DNA of 64,000 nucleotides, from NCBI RefSeq assembly GCF_020026895.1, contig NZ_JAINZW010000005.1, forward strand, positions 1-64,000, in the 5' to 3' direction. The position numbers and the translations under genes are program-made. Numbering within the stretch: the first letter of the stretch is position 1; the number at the start of each line of letters is the position of its first letter. Source of the stretch: Novilysobacter selenitireducens. GTDB lineage: Bacteria > Pseudomonadota > Gammaproteobacteria > Xanthomonadales > Xanthomonadaceae. The notes under the pieces are model-generated. The model had not been told where the DNA came from, searched no databases, and saw nothing but the letters and a program-made list of their open reading frames with translations. This document shows, piece after piece, positions 36,070-44,699 of this stretch.

Positions 36070-36233
36070 TGTAGGAGCGGCTTCAGACGCGAGAGCTTTC
36101 CCGGAAGACCCCCACGTGTAGGAGCGACGTAAGTCGCGACCCGCGTTGTTTCGTCGAGACGACGGTCGCGACTTACGTCGCTCCTACAACGGATCGGACG
36201 ATGCGCGGCATCGCGGCTGAAGCCGCTCCTACA
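36070..36233. repeat. REP module 1: A, B, reversed B, reversed A
   Basis: Four REP-like elements lie between the convergent genes folK and the pteridine reductase: A forward 36070-36092 (one substitution in the loop arm), B forward 36117-36140, B reverse 36165-36188 and A reverse 36211-36233. The A core is GTAGGAGCGGCTTCAGCCGC and the B core GTAGGAGCGACGTAAGTCGC. Each element is itself a small hairpin, and the whole module is a nested palindrome. The 24-base A-to-B spacer matches that of the module at 60342 in 20 of 24 positions. Confidence 0.93.
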
Positions 36234-36260
36234 GAAGGCACCGTAGGCGGGAGTCGAACT

Positions 36261-36998
36261 TCAACCCGCCAACCGCCGCCCGCCATCGAGGTGGATCACC
36301 TGCCCGGTGCAGTAGGTCGCGTCCTGCAACAGCCAGCGCACCGCCTCGGCGACCTCCTCGGGCGTGCCGGTGCGCGCCAGCGGCGTGCGCTGCAGCATCG
36401 CCTGGCGCGCGGCGTCGCCGCCTCCGTCTTCCGGCCACAGGATCGCGCCGGGCGACACTGCGTTGACACGCACCTGCGGGCCCAGCTCAAGGGCCAGCGA
36501 GCGTGTGGCCATCAGCAGCGCCGCCTTGGCCATGCAGTAGATCGAGTGCCCGGCCAGCGGGCGCTCGCCGTAGAGGTCGGTCAGGTTGACGATCGCGCCG
36601 CCATTGCGGGCCAGGTGTGGCGCAGCGGCCTGCGCCAGGAACAGCGGCGCGCGCGCGTTGGTGGCGAACAGCGCATCCCACTGCGCCGGGGTGGCCTCGC
36701 CGACCGGCGTGGGAAAGAAGCCCGAGGCGTTGTTGACCAGCGCATCGAGGCGGCCGAAGCGGCCCACGGTGCGGGCGACCAGCTCCGGCAGCCGGTCGAA
36801 CTCGGCCAGGTCGGCCTGCAGCCGCACGGTGCTGCCCGGTCGGGCGCGTTCGAGCTCGGCGGCGAGCGCATCGACGTCGTCCGACGAACTGCGGTAATGC
36901 AGCGCCAGGTCGTAACCGGCCGCGTGCAGCGCACGGGCGATCGCCGCACCGATGCGGCGGGCGGAACCGGTGACCAGGGCAACGGGCGTGGATGGCAT
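36261..36998 (-). CDS. Pteridine reductase (short-chain dehydrogenase)
   Basis: The ATG giving MPSTPVALVTGSARRIG yields 245 residues. TGSARRIG (10-17) is the pteridine-reductase form of the NADPH site, with an arginine in place of the second glycine of ordinary short-chain dehydrogenases. The LVNNASGF strand and the active-site SIYCMAK (Y-x3-K) follow. FolM-type enzymes reduce dihydrobiopterin or dihydrofolate. Its position opposite folB and folK supports a role in pterin or folate reduction. Whether it backs up FolA or serves another pterin cofactor cannot be told from this window. Confidence 0.9.
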   Translation of the reverse strand: MPSTPVALVTGSARRIGAAIARALHAAGYDLALHYRSSSDDVDALAAELERARPGSTVRLQADLAEFDRLPELVARTVGRFGRLDALVNNASGFFPTPVGEATPAQWDALFATNARAPLFLAQAAAPHLARNGGAIVNLTDLYGERPLAGHSIYCMAKAALLMATRSLALELGPQVRVNAVSPGAILWPEDGGGDAARQAMLQRTPLARTGTPEEVAEAVRWLLQDATYCTGQVIHLDGGRRLAG

Positions 36999-37084
36999 CG
37001 AGGTGGGCTTCCTGTCGGCGATGGACGCCCGCGGGCACCGGGCGTTCGCATCCGAGCCGCTATCCTGCGTGACCGCTCCCCGCG

Positions 37085-38284
37085 ATGCCAGCACGCCGCA
37101 TGAAGCCTTTCGACCTGCCCGAACCCGATGCCGAGGCCGCCGCCCACAGCGCACGCCTGTCGGAAGCGATCCGCAACGAGATCACCGCAGCCGGCGGCGC
37201 GGTGCCGTTTTCGCGCTTCATGGAACTGGCCCTCTACGCACCCGGGCTGGGCTACTACAGCGCGGGCGCCAGCAAGTTCGGGCCGGCGGGGGATTTCACC
37301 ACCGCGCCCGAGATGGGTCCGGTGTTCGCCGCGTGCGTGGCCGAGTCGCTGGCGCCGGTGCTGCAGCAGCTCGGCGCGCAGGCCCGGTTCCTGGAGCTGG
37401 GCGGCGGCACCGGCGCGTTCGCTGCGGTCGCGCTCAAGCGGCTGATGGAACTGGACGCGCTGCCAGACCGTTACGCCATCCTCGAGCCCAGCGCGCAGTT
37501 GCGCGAACGCCAGCGCGAGACACTGCGCGAGCGTCTGTCGCCGCCGCTGTTCGAGCTGGTGGAGTGGCCGGATACGCCGTTTGCCGACGACTGGGACGGC
37601 GTGCTGTTCGCCAACGAGGTGATCGATGCGCTGCCGACGCCGCGCTTCGCCATTGCCGGCGGCGAAGTGATGGAAGAGCACGTCGTGGTCGAGGGCGGCG
37701 CGTTCGCGCGCGTCGACCGCCCTGCCGACGCCTTCCTGTCCAATGCCGTGCGCCACATCGAGCGCCGACTGGAGCGCACGCTGCCCGATGGCTACCGCTC
37801 CGAGGTGCTGCCGCAACTGCCGTACTGGATCCAGGCGGTGTCGGGTGGCATGCGTCGCGGCGCGATGCTGTTCGTCGATTACGGCCACCCGCGCGCCGAG
37901 TACTACCAGGCCGAACGCCGCGACGGCACCCTGCGCGCGTTCCACCGCCACCGCATGCACGACGACCCGTTGCGCTGGCCGGGCCTGCAGGACATCACCG
38001 CGTCGGTGGATTTCACCGCGCTGGCCGAGGCCGGCGTGGCCGCGGGCTTCGACTTCGCCGGCTACTGCAGCCAGGCCAGCTTCCTGCTGGGCAACGGCCT
38101 GGCCGGCGTGCTGGAGCGGATCGAGCGCATCGGCGACGAGGCCGAACGCCTGCGCCGCATCGAAGAGGTCAAGAAGCTGACCCTGCCCAGCGGGATGGGC
38201 GAGCGCTTCGGCGTGATGGGCTTCGAGAAGGACGTGGAGTTCGGCGCGGCGTTCCTGGCAGGCGACCTGAGCTTCCGCCTGTGA
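37085..38284 (+). CDS. MidA/NDUFAF7-family SAM-dependent methyltransferase
   Basis: This 399-residue protein belongs to the family (DUF185) whose eukaryotic member methylates an arginine of complex I subunit NDUFS2. The family start region ITAAGGAVPFSRFMELALYAPGLGYYS, the SAM-binding FLELGGGTGAFA and GVLFANEVIDALP are clear. A second ATG at 37100 would remove five residues. It is divergent from the pteridine reductase with only 86 bases between starts. Function in bacteria is largely untested; a role in respiratory complex I is inference. Confidence 0.9.
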   Translation: MPARRMKPFDLPEPDAEAAAHSARLSEAIRNEITAAGGAVPFSRFMELALYAPGLGYYSAGASKFGPAGDFTTAPEMGPVFAACVAESLAPVLQQLGAQARFLELGGGTGAFAAVALKRLMELDALPDRYAILEPSAQLRERQRETLRERLSPPLFELVEWPDTPFADDWDGVLFANEVIDALPTPRFAIAGGEVMEEHVVVEGGAFARVDRPADAFLSNAVRHIERRLERTLPDGYRSEVLPQLPYWIQAVSGGMRRGAMLFVDYGHPRAEYYQAERRDGTLRAFHRHRMHDDPLRWPGLQDITASVDFTALAEAGVAAGFDFAGYCSQASFLLGNGLAGVLERIERIGDEAERLRRIEEVKKLTLPSGMGERFGVMGFEKDVEFGAAFLAGDLSFRL

Positions 38285-38727
38285 GGGCGCCGGCCGTGAC
38301 GCGTCGTCGCATGCCGGCGATGCGGCCGCTCAGGTTCGCGCGGCGCTGGGTGGCGCTGTGGCTGGTCGCCATCGCGTGCGCGGTCACGGTGTCGCTGCTG
38401 CCCGCCGGCGACGTGCCAACGCCTTCGATCCCGAACTTCGACAAGGCACTGCACTTCACCTCGTACCTCGCGTTGTCGACGTACGCGTCGATGCTGTTCG
38501 CCAGCCCGCGGGCGCGTTCGCTGGCGGCGCTGCTGCTGCTGGCGGTCGGCGTGGGCGTGGAGGCCGCGCAGCACTTCCTGACGGCCACGCGAGAGGCCGA
38601 GGCCGCCGATGTGTTTGCGAACATGCTGGGCGTGGTCGGCGGCCTGGTGCTGGGCGCGACGCCGGTGGCACGCGGGCTGCAGTGGCTGGAATCGCGCTTG
38701 CCAATTACAGCACCGCGCACCCTGTAG
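38281..38727 (+). CDS. VanZ-like small membrane protein ending inside a REP element
   Basis: The gene overlaps the methyltransferase stop if GTG 38281 is the start (148 residues). GTG 38296, ATG 38311 and ATG 38320 are alternatives, and none has a good ribosome binding site. Four hydrophobic segments and the motifs FDKALHFTSYLALS and VGVEAAQHFL match the VanZ-like family. The stop codon TAG is part of the GTAGGAG head of an A-type REP element, so the original 3' end of the gene may have been replaced. Function is unknown. Confidence 0.8.
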   Translation: MRAPAVTRRRMPAMRPLRFARRWVALWLVAIACAVTVSLLPAGDVPTPSIPNFDKALHFTSYLALSTYASMLFASPRARSLAALLLLAVGVGVEAAQHFLTATREAEAADVFANMLGVVGGLVLGATPVARGLQWLESRLPITAPRTL

Positions 38728-38924
38728 GAGGGGCTTCAGCCGCGATTGCATCGGATCCAACCGGGCGTTGTAGGAGCGACGTAAGTCGCGACGGCTGTCA
38801 CCCACGACGCTTCGGGTCGCGACTTACGTCGCTCCTACAGGAGGCTTCCAACAGTCGGATCGCGGCTGAAGCCGCTCCTACAACGCTATCGGACGGTTCG
38901 GATCGCGGCTGAAGCTGCTCCTAC
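38723..38924. repeat. REP module 2: A, B, reversed B, reversed A, reversed A
   Basis: Elements are A forward 38723-38745, B forward 38769-38792, B reverse 38816-38839, A reverse 38860-38882 and a second, slightly diverged A reverse 38903-38924. The order repeats that of module 1 with one extra A. It fills the gap between the convergent VanZ-like and cca genes, and the first element contains the stop codon of the VanZ-like gene. Confidence 0.93.
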
Positions 38925-38933
38925 TGAAGGCCG

Positions 38934-40160
38934 CTAGGGCCGCTTGCCGGTGGCCTGCGCGATCGCCTGGATGCGCGCACGCCGCAATGCCTCGCCGATC
39001 GCCGGGCCGCTGAGCCCTTCGGCCACATCATTCGACTTCACCGCGCACGCGGCCGCATGGGACGCACGCAACGCATCGCCCTGCGGATATTCGCGCTCCT
39101 CCAGCCCGGTGCGGCCGCGCGCATCGGCCTCGCAAACGGTCGCCAGCGGGTCGATGCGTTCGGGGCGGCGGAAGCCATCGCACCGTGCGATCAGGTCGTG
39201 CACCGTCGACGCGCGCAGCTGGTCGAAGCGGTGGACGTTGAGGTGTTCGCGGCAGGCCGCCTCGGCCAGCTGGCGGTGCGCGGTCGGCACCCTCAGGCGC
39301 TCGCACAGCGCACGCAGCGGGGCGACGCCCGCGCGCTCGTGACCGATGTGGCCGGGCAGTACCTCGCTGGGCGTCAGCGCCTTGCCCAGGTCGTGCACCA
39401 GCGCGGCGAAGCCGACGATGTCATCGCCCGGCGCCAGTCGCGCGGCCATGTCGCAGACCAGTTCGACGTGGGTGCCGGTGTCGACCTCCGGCTGGTACTC
39501 GGCGCGTTGCGGGATGCCGTACAGCGCGTCCACCTCCGGCAGCACGACGGCCAGCGCGCCGCAATCGCGCAGCGTGCGGATGAAGGCCGACGGCGCCGGA
39601 GCGGCCAGCGCGCGCCGCAGTTCCTGCCAGACGCGCTCGGGCGTGAGTTCGGCGAGCTCGCCGAACTCGACCATGCGCCGCATCAGCGCCATCGTTTCCG
39701 GTGCGACGCTGAAACCCAGCGGTGCAAAGCGCGCCATGAAGCGCGCCGCGCGCAAGACCCGCAGCGGGTCCTCCACGAAGGCCTCGCCGACATGGCGCAA
39801 CACACGCGCCTCGATGTCGCCCGCGCCGCCGAACGGATCGACCAGGGTCCCGTCCTCGCGCCGCGCGATGGCATTGATGGTGAAGTCGCGCCGGCCGAGG
39901 TCCTCCTCCAGCGTCACCGACGGATCCGCGTCGACCACGAAGCCGCGGTGGCCGCGCCCGGACTTGCGCTCGGTCCGCGCCAGCGCGTGTTCCTCACCGG
40001 TATCGGGATGCAGGAATACCGGGAAATCGCGCCCCACCGGCTTGAAGCCCGCGGCCTCCATCGCATCCTGTGTCTGGCCGACGACCACGAAGTCGCGGTC
40101 GCCCGGCGGCAGGCCGAGCAAGGCGTCGCGCACGGCGCCGCCGACCAGGTAGACCTCCAT
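38934..40160 (-). CDS. cca: CCA-adding tRNA nucleotidyltransferase with HD domain
   Basis: This enzyme adds or repairs the CCA end of tRNAs. I chose the ATG giving [18 protein letters not shown], as in E. coli Cca, for 408 residues. The catalytic aspartates are Asp21 and Asp23 in GDRDFVVVG, and the [10 protein letters not shown] and [12 protein letters not shown] motifs of the nucleotidyltransferase follow. The C-terminal half contains the HD phosphohydrolase domain (LVHDLGK near residue 255). It is last in the slt, NDUFA9-like, PH-domain, cca series. Confidence 0.96.
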   Translation of the reverse strand: MEVYLVGGAVRDALLGLPPGDRDFVVVGQTQDAMEAAGFKPVGRDFPVFLHPDTGEEHALARTERKSGRGHRGFVVDADPSVTLEEDLGRRDFTINAIARREDGTLVDPFGGAGDIEARVLRHVGEAFVEDPLRVLRAARFMARFAPLGFSVAPETMALMRRMVEFGELAELTPERVWQELRRALAAPAPSAFIRTLRDCGALAVVLPEVDALYGIPQRAEYQPEVDTGTHVELVCDMAARLAPGDDIVGFAALVHDLGKALTPSEVLPGHIGHERAGVAPLRALCERLRVPTAHRQLAEAACREHLNVHRFDQLRASTVHDLIARCDGFRRPERIDPLATVCEADARGRTGLEEREYPQGDALRASHAAACAVKSNDVAEGLSGPAIGEALRRARIQAIAQATGKRP

Positions 40161-40184
40161 GTCGCGTGTGCGCCCGTCCATTGT

Positions 40185-40562
40185 TCAGCGCGGCACGTGC
40201 TCGGCGAGCACGGCGATGATGTCCTCGGCGCCCGTGTTGCGGCCCAGGCTGCGCACCAGCGGCTGCGACTGGCCGGACACCCACAATTTGAGTTCGGCTT
40301 CCAGGTCGAAATGCCCGGCCGTTTCCAGCGAGTACATCGCGATGCTGCGGTAGGGCAGGCTCAGGTACTCGGTGCGGCGGCCGGTGACGCCCTGCTTGTC
40401 GACCAGGATGAGGCGGCGGTCGGTGAACACCATCAGGTCGCGCACCAGGCCGAACGCGCGCTGCACGGTTTCGCCCGGCGCGAGCAGCGGCTGGAAGTCG
40501 GCGGCCACGTCGTCCAGCGGCTTGTCGCTGGCGTGGCCGAGCAGCATGTCGAGCAGTCCCAT
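40185..40562 (-). CDS. Bacterial PH domain protein (DUF1696/YvbH-like)
   Basis: This 125-residue cytosolic protein is a single bacterial pleckstrin-homology fold. Typical strands are visible: LLAPGETVQRAFGLVRDLMVFTDRRLILVDKQG, followed by YLSLPYRSIAMYSLETAG and a C-terminal helix. Ligands and function of these domains in proteobacteria are unknown. It lies between the NDUFA9-like gene and cca with short gaps on the same strand, so it is probably co-transcribed. Confidence 0.85.
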   Translation of the reverse strand: MGLLDMLLGHASDKPLDDVAADFQPLLAPGETVQRAFGLVRDLMVFTDRRLILVDKQGVTGRRTEYLSLPYRSIAMYSLETAGHFDLEAELKLWVSGQSQPLVRSLGRNTGAEDIIAVLAEHVPR

Positions 40563-40614
40563 TTCGGCGCTCCGGGTTGAAGGTCAATCAAAGAGGCGAA
40601 TCCTGACGCGCGCC

Positions 40615-41517
40615 TCAGGCCGCGTCGAGGCCGAGGATCTCCGGCAGGCGCGGCGCGACTGCCGTCGGCGTGATGCCCAGGCGCGGCAGTCCGTTGTGGT
40701 CGCTGGTCGAATCCAGCTGCAGCGAGCGCCAGTTGTCGCGGCTGATCGGCTTGCCGGGCAGGTGCTCGCCGACCTCGGCCTGCAGCTTGCCCAGCGCCGG
40801 CGGCAGCGGCACCACCAGGCGGTGGCGCCCGCGCGCGGAGGCGGTCATGTGCACGATCTCGGCCAGCGTGTAGCGGTCCGGGCCGACCAGGTCGAAGCTC
40901 TGGCCGATGCTGGCCGGGTTGGCCAGCGCACGCGCGAACGCCTCGGCCACGTCACCCACCCACACCGGCTGGAAACACGCCTCCGCGCCACCTAGCGGCA
41001 GCACGGGCATGAATCTCAGGAGCCCGTCGAACCGGCAGAACAGGCCGTCGCCCGGGCCGGCGATGACCGACGGACGCAGCAGCGTCCACTCCAGGCCGGA
41101 CGCGCGCACCCGCGCCTCCGCCTGGCCGCGCGCCTGCAGGTAGTGGCTCTCGCCGTCGCCGGCGTGCAGCGCGCTCATCTGCAGCAGCCGGCGCACGCCG
41201 TGGGCCTGCATCGCTTCGAGAAGGGTATCGACCAGTTCGACGAACACGCGGCGGAAGCCGCTGCCGTCGTCGCCGCGCTCGTTGAGGATCCCGACGAGGT
41301 TGACGACCGCGTCGGCGTCGTCGAGCACGGCGCGCAGGAACGCGGCATCGTGCACGTCGCCTTCGATCAGGCTGGCGTTGCGCGAGAAGTGCGCGCGCGC
41401 CGCGTCGCTGATGCCGCGGCTGAGCACGGTGACGCGGTGGCCGTCGGCCAGCAGCCGTGGCACCAGGTGGCGGCCGACGAAGCCGGTGCCGCCCAGGACC
41501 ACCACGTGCTGGCGCAT
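40615..41517 (-). CDS. NDUFA9-like NAD-dependent epimerase family protein
   Basis: The ATG at 41515-41517 yields 300 residues; a GTG nine bases upstream is possible. It is an extended short-chain dehydrogenase with the nucleotide site GGTGFVGRHL near the start. It resembles the complex I subunit NDUFA9 family, as shown by YLQARGQAEARVRASGLEWTLLRPS and VWVGDVAEAF. The usual catalytic tyrosine is YLQARG with arginine in place of lysine, so it may bind the nucleotide without catalysis. It begins one to ten bases after the slt stop. The role in bacteria is unclear. Confidence 0.88.
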   Translation of the reverse strand: MRQHVVVLGGTGFVGRHLVPRLLADGHRVTVLSRGISDAARAHFSRNASLIEGDVHDAAFLRAVLDDADAVVNLVGILNERGDDGSGFRRVFVELVDTLLEAMQAHGVRRLLQMSALHAGDGESHYLQARGQAEARVRASGLEWTLLRPSVIAGPGDGLFCRFDGLLRFMPVLPLGGAEACFQPVWVGDVAEAFARALANPASIGQSFDLVGPDRYTLAEIVHMTASARGRHRLVVPLPPALGKLQAEVGEHLPGKPISRDNWRSLQLDSTSDHNGLPRLGITPTAVAPRLPEILGLDAA

Positions 41518-41527
41518 CGCCGCCACG

Positions 41528-43627
41528 TCAGCCGCCGGTCGCGTCTGCCACGCCTGCCGCTTGTGCGGTGGCGGCTTGTGCGGTGGTGGCCGGTGCGGGG
41601 CAGGCGAAGCCCTTGCGCGGGCCGTCGATACGGCCCTGCATGCGGTCGCTCAAGCGCAGCGCATCGCCGTCCAGGCGCCAGTCGTAGATCACGCTGAAAG
41701 CCAGCACGCGCGCCACGTATTCGCGCGTTTCCTTGTAGCTGATGGTCTCGATCCAGAAGTCCGGGTCCATGCCGGGGCGCTGGCTCTTCCAGCGGTTCAG
41801 CGGCGCCGGGCCGGCGTTGTAGCCGGCGATCGCCCAGTACGGTCTGCCGCCGTACTCGTCCATCATCTGGCGCAGGTAGGCGGTGCCCAGCGCGATGTTG
41901 GTGTCGGCGTCATACAGGCTGGACGTGCCGCCATACGGGATGCCGTAGCGTCGCGCGACCGCGGCGCCGGTGGACGGCAGCACCTGCATCAGCCCCATGG
42001 CATCGGCAGGCGAGCGCGCGCGCGGGTTGAAAATGCTTTCGGCGCGGATTTCCGCCGCCACCCACGCCGGGTCGATGCGGTACTTGTCCGACTCGCGGCG
42101 GATGGTGGCGGCATGGTCCAGCGGGAAGCGCAGGTGGTACAGGCGCAACTCCTCCGGCTCTCCGCGACCCAGCGCGAACACGGCGCGGTCGTACCAGCCG
42201 TTGGCTTGCGCGTACTCGACGGCGATGCGGCGCTGGTCGTCGGTGAAACGCGACATCGCCTCGGCCCATTCGGCCACCGCCGGGCCGTGGCGTTCGATCC
42301 GGTGCAGCGACATCGACCGCACGATCGCCGGGTCCTTCGACACGGCTGCACGTTCGGCCGGCGTCGCCTCCAGCTGCCACGGGCACAGGGCGTAGGGCGC
42401 ATCCAAGCGGTCGGCGGCGAGGAAGCCGTGGAACTCGGCCTGGCGCGCGGCGGCGCGGTACAGGCGGTCGGCCGCAGCCTTGTCGCCCGTCAGCTCCGCC
42501 AGCCGCGCTTCGAAGTACTGCCAGCGCGAGTCGCTGCGCTGCTTCGCGTCCATCTTGCGGATCGCAGCGAGCGCGGCGGGCCAGTCCGACCGCGCCATCG
42601 CCTCGCGCACGCGCCACTCGTGCAGGCGCTCGTCGTAGCTGGTTTCCGGTACCAGGTTGAGGCGGCGCGCGGAGTCGGGCAGGTAGGACGCCACCGTCCA
42701 TAGCGCGATCTGGTACATCGCCCGGCCGCGGTCGGCCTCGCTGAAGCCCAGCGCCTGCGCATGCTGCGCCAGCAGCGACTCGGCGCGCCCCGGGTCGTCC
42801 TTGCCCAGCTTGGCCAGGCCGTGCGAAGCGACCAGGCGGCTGCGCTCGGTCTTGGGCCAGTCGAGCGCGCGCGGGTGCACGGCATTGAGGAACGCGGCGT
42901 AGTCGTTGGCGAGTGCGCGCTCGGATTCCGGCAGGCCCTGGGCGATGCTGCGCATCACCCCCGGCTGCCACTCCGCCACCGCCTTGTCGAAGCGCTCCCA
43001 GCGCAACGCCGGCGTCAGGCCACCGCTGCGGTCAAGTGCGGCGAACACCGGGTCGCACGCGCTGGGCAGCGAGGCGCCGCTGCTGCGCCAGATCGCCTGC
43101 GCCTGCGCGGTCCAGTCGGCACCAGTGCGCCCGAGCACCTGCTGTGCGTTGAGCGCGTGGCATCGCAGCGCGGTGTCATCCACCGACGGATCCCACGCGG
43201 CGAGGTAGCCGGACCAGTCGTCGGTGCGGGCGCGCGACACCAGCCAGCTTTCACGGAACGCATCCGCCACGGCCTGTCCGCGGTACCGCTGCAGGAACGC
43301 CTGCGCGCGGCTGGCCGGCAACGTGTCGATGTCGCGGCGCAGGTCGGCCAGCTCGATCCAGCCGTACAGCGGATGGTCGGCGAGGTCGCCGTATTGGCTC
43401 GCGTCGAATCCACCACGCTCGGCCGCCTCCAGTGCCGAGCGCACCTGGCCCAGCCGCGGGTCGGCCAGTGGCTGCATCGACGGTTTCAGCGGTGGCGGTG
43501 TGGGGCTGGCCGCGGGCGGTGATGTGGCGCGCTCGGGTGCGGGTGACTGGGCGCAGGCGCTGGTGGCAAAGGCCGTGGCCAGCGCGGCGATTAGGATGGG
43601 GAGGGGGCGGGGGCGGGAGGCAGGCAT
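41528..43627 (-). CDS. slt: Soluble lytic murein transglycosylase
   Basis: Slt cleaves peptidoglycan glycan strands, forming 1,6-anhydro ends. The ATG giving MPASRPRPLP yields 699 residues with a signal peptide ending about SACAQS; the cysteine there is only a weak lipobox. The long helical superring (about 60-500) precedes the catalytic SLT domain, with catalytic Glu530 in IRAESIFNP and the family motifs GLMQVLPSTG and AGYNAGP. The C-terminal tail is Ala/Thr-rich. It heads the minus-strand operon with the NDUFA9-like gene and is divergent from the TauE/SafE gene. Confidence 0.95.
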   Translation of the reverse strand: MPASRPRPLPILIAALATAFATSACAQSPAPERATSPPAASPTPPPLKPSMQPLADPRLGQVRSALEAAERGGFDASQYGDLADHPLYGWIELADLRRDIDTLPASRAQAFLQRYRGQAVADAFRESWLVSRARTDDWSGYLAAWDPSVDDTALRCHALNAQQVLGRTGADWTAQAQAIWRSSGASLPSACDPVFAALDRSGGLTPALRWERFDKAVAEWQPGVMRSIAQGLPESERALANDYAAFLNAVHPRALDWPKTERSRLVASHGLAKLGKDDPGRAESLLAQHAQALGFSEADRGRAMYQIALWTVASYLPDSARRLNLVPETSYDERLHEWRVREAMARSDWPAALAAIRKMDAKQRSDSRWQYFEARLAELTGDKAAADRLYRAAARQAEFHGFLAADRLDAPYALCPWQLEATPAERAAVSKDPAIVRSMSLHRIERHGPAVAEWAEAMSRFTDDQRRIAVEYAQANGWYDRAVFALGRGEPEELRLYHLRFPLDHAATIRRESDKYRIDPAWVAAEIRAESIFNPRARSPADAMGLMQVLPSTGAAVARRYGIPYGGTSSLYDADTNIALGTAYLRQMMDEYGGRPYWAIAGYNAGPAPLNRWKSQRPGMDPDFWIETISYKETREYVARVLAFSVIYDWRLDGDALRLSDRMQGRIDGPRKGFACPAPATTAQAATAQAAGVADATGG

Positions 43628-43720
43628 CGGCCGACTATAACCGCGCGAATATGAAGCGCCGGTGGGGTCGGCTGGGCCGCGCGGAGCCGCCGCAACGAGG
43701 CATGGGAGAGGGGTTTGACG

Positions 43721-44542
43721 ATGGGTCCGGAGTGGGCGTCGCTGGCGGCGCAGTGGGGCATGTTCCTGGTGCTGGGCGCGGTCGCCGGGGTGCTGGCGGG
43801 GCTGCTCGGCGTGGGCGGCGGACTGGTGCTGGTCGCGGCGCTGGCCTGGGTGCTGCCGTCTCTGGGCGTGCCCGTGGAGGCGGCGATGCACACGGCGTTG
43901 GCCAGCTCCCTTGCCAGCATCGTGCTGACGGCGGCGGCATCGGCCCGGGCGCACGCCAAGCGCGGCAGCGTCCTGTGGCCGACCGTGGCGTGGATGGTGC
44001 CGGGATTACTGCTGGGCGGTTGGCTGGGCAGCTTCGTGGCGGTGCGGATCGACGGCGACGTGTTGCGCTGGATCGTGGCCGGCTACTGCCTGCTGGCGGC
44101 AGTGCAACTCCTGCGCGGCGCTCGCCACGGCGCAAGCGACGGCATCGCGCCGACGCCGCGTGGCTGGCCGATGACCGCCGCTGGCACCGGCATCGGCGCG
44201 GTGTCGGCCGTGGTCGGTATCGGCGGCGGCAGCATGACCGTGCCGCTGCTGGTGTGGCGCGGGGTCGCGCCGGTGCGCGCGGTCGGCACGTCATCGGCCT
44301 GCGGCATCGCGATTGGTTTCGCCAGCGCCGTTGGCTACGCGCTGCATGCCTCGCCGGGCGCGTTGCCCGAACACGCGGTCGGCTACGTCTACCTGCCCGC
44401 CGCCGTCGGCGTCGCGATGGCCTCGGTGCTGGCCGCGCCGTGGGGCACACGGCTGGCGCATCGCCTGTCCGGCGATGCGTTGCGTCGGGTGTTCGCGGGG
44501 TTCCTGCTGGTGGTCGCGCTCGCGCTGATCGCGGGGCGGTAG
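43721..44542 (+). CDS. TauE/SafE (TSUP) family membrane permease
   Basis: I chose the ATG with GGGAGAGGGG seven bases upstream, giving 273 residues; an in-frame TTG lies six bases before it. About eight spans are visible. The paired family motifs LLGVGGGLVLVAAL (first half) and AVVGIGGGSMTVPLLV (second half) show the internal duplication typical of the family, which exports sulfite, sulfoacetate or other small anions. Substrate is unknown. It stands alone between slt and a TonB receptor. Confidence 0.9.
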   Translation: MGPEWASLAAQWGMFLVLGAVAGVLAGLLGVGGGLVLVAALAWVLPSLGVPVEAAMHTALASSLASIVLTAAASARAHAKRGSVLWPTVAWMVPGLLLGGWLGSFVAVRIDGDVLRWIVAGYCLLAAVQLLRGARHGASDGIAPTPRGWPMTAAGTGIGAVSAVVGIGGGSMTVPLLVWRGVAPVRAVGTSSACGIAIGFASAVGYALHASPGALPEHAVGYVYLPAAVGVAMASVLAAPWGTRLAHRLSGDALRRVFAGFLLVVALALIAGR

Positions 44543-44652
44543 GTGGCGATTTGCCGGCTGGCCGGGTAGACGGCCATGCACTTTGCCGCTTGTGGCCGCT
44601 TTACGGATTGTTTACAACCGTGTGGCGCCGCCCGGCAGGGGGAGCGGCCCGC

Positions 44653-44674
44653 AACATCAATTTGATGTTTTTTC
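44653..44674 (+). promoter_or_regulatory. AT-rich hairpin with T-run in the leader of the second TonB receptor
   Basis: AACATCA (44653-44659) pairs with TGATGTT (44663-44669) around a three-base loop and is followed by a run of T interrupted by one C (44668-44673). This terminator-like element lies only 25 bases before the receptor start, in a region much poorer in GC than its surroundings. It could attenuate the receptor gene or be the 3' end of an upstream transcript. Confidence 0.5.
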
Positions 44675-44699
44675 ACTGTATTTCTAGGGAGAGAGATCC

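Noticed and set aside
36070-36233. Regularly spaced 23-24 base repeats resembling a CRISPR array
   Set aside because: The copies alternate between two families and two orientations, and no cas genes are present. They are REP-like elements.
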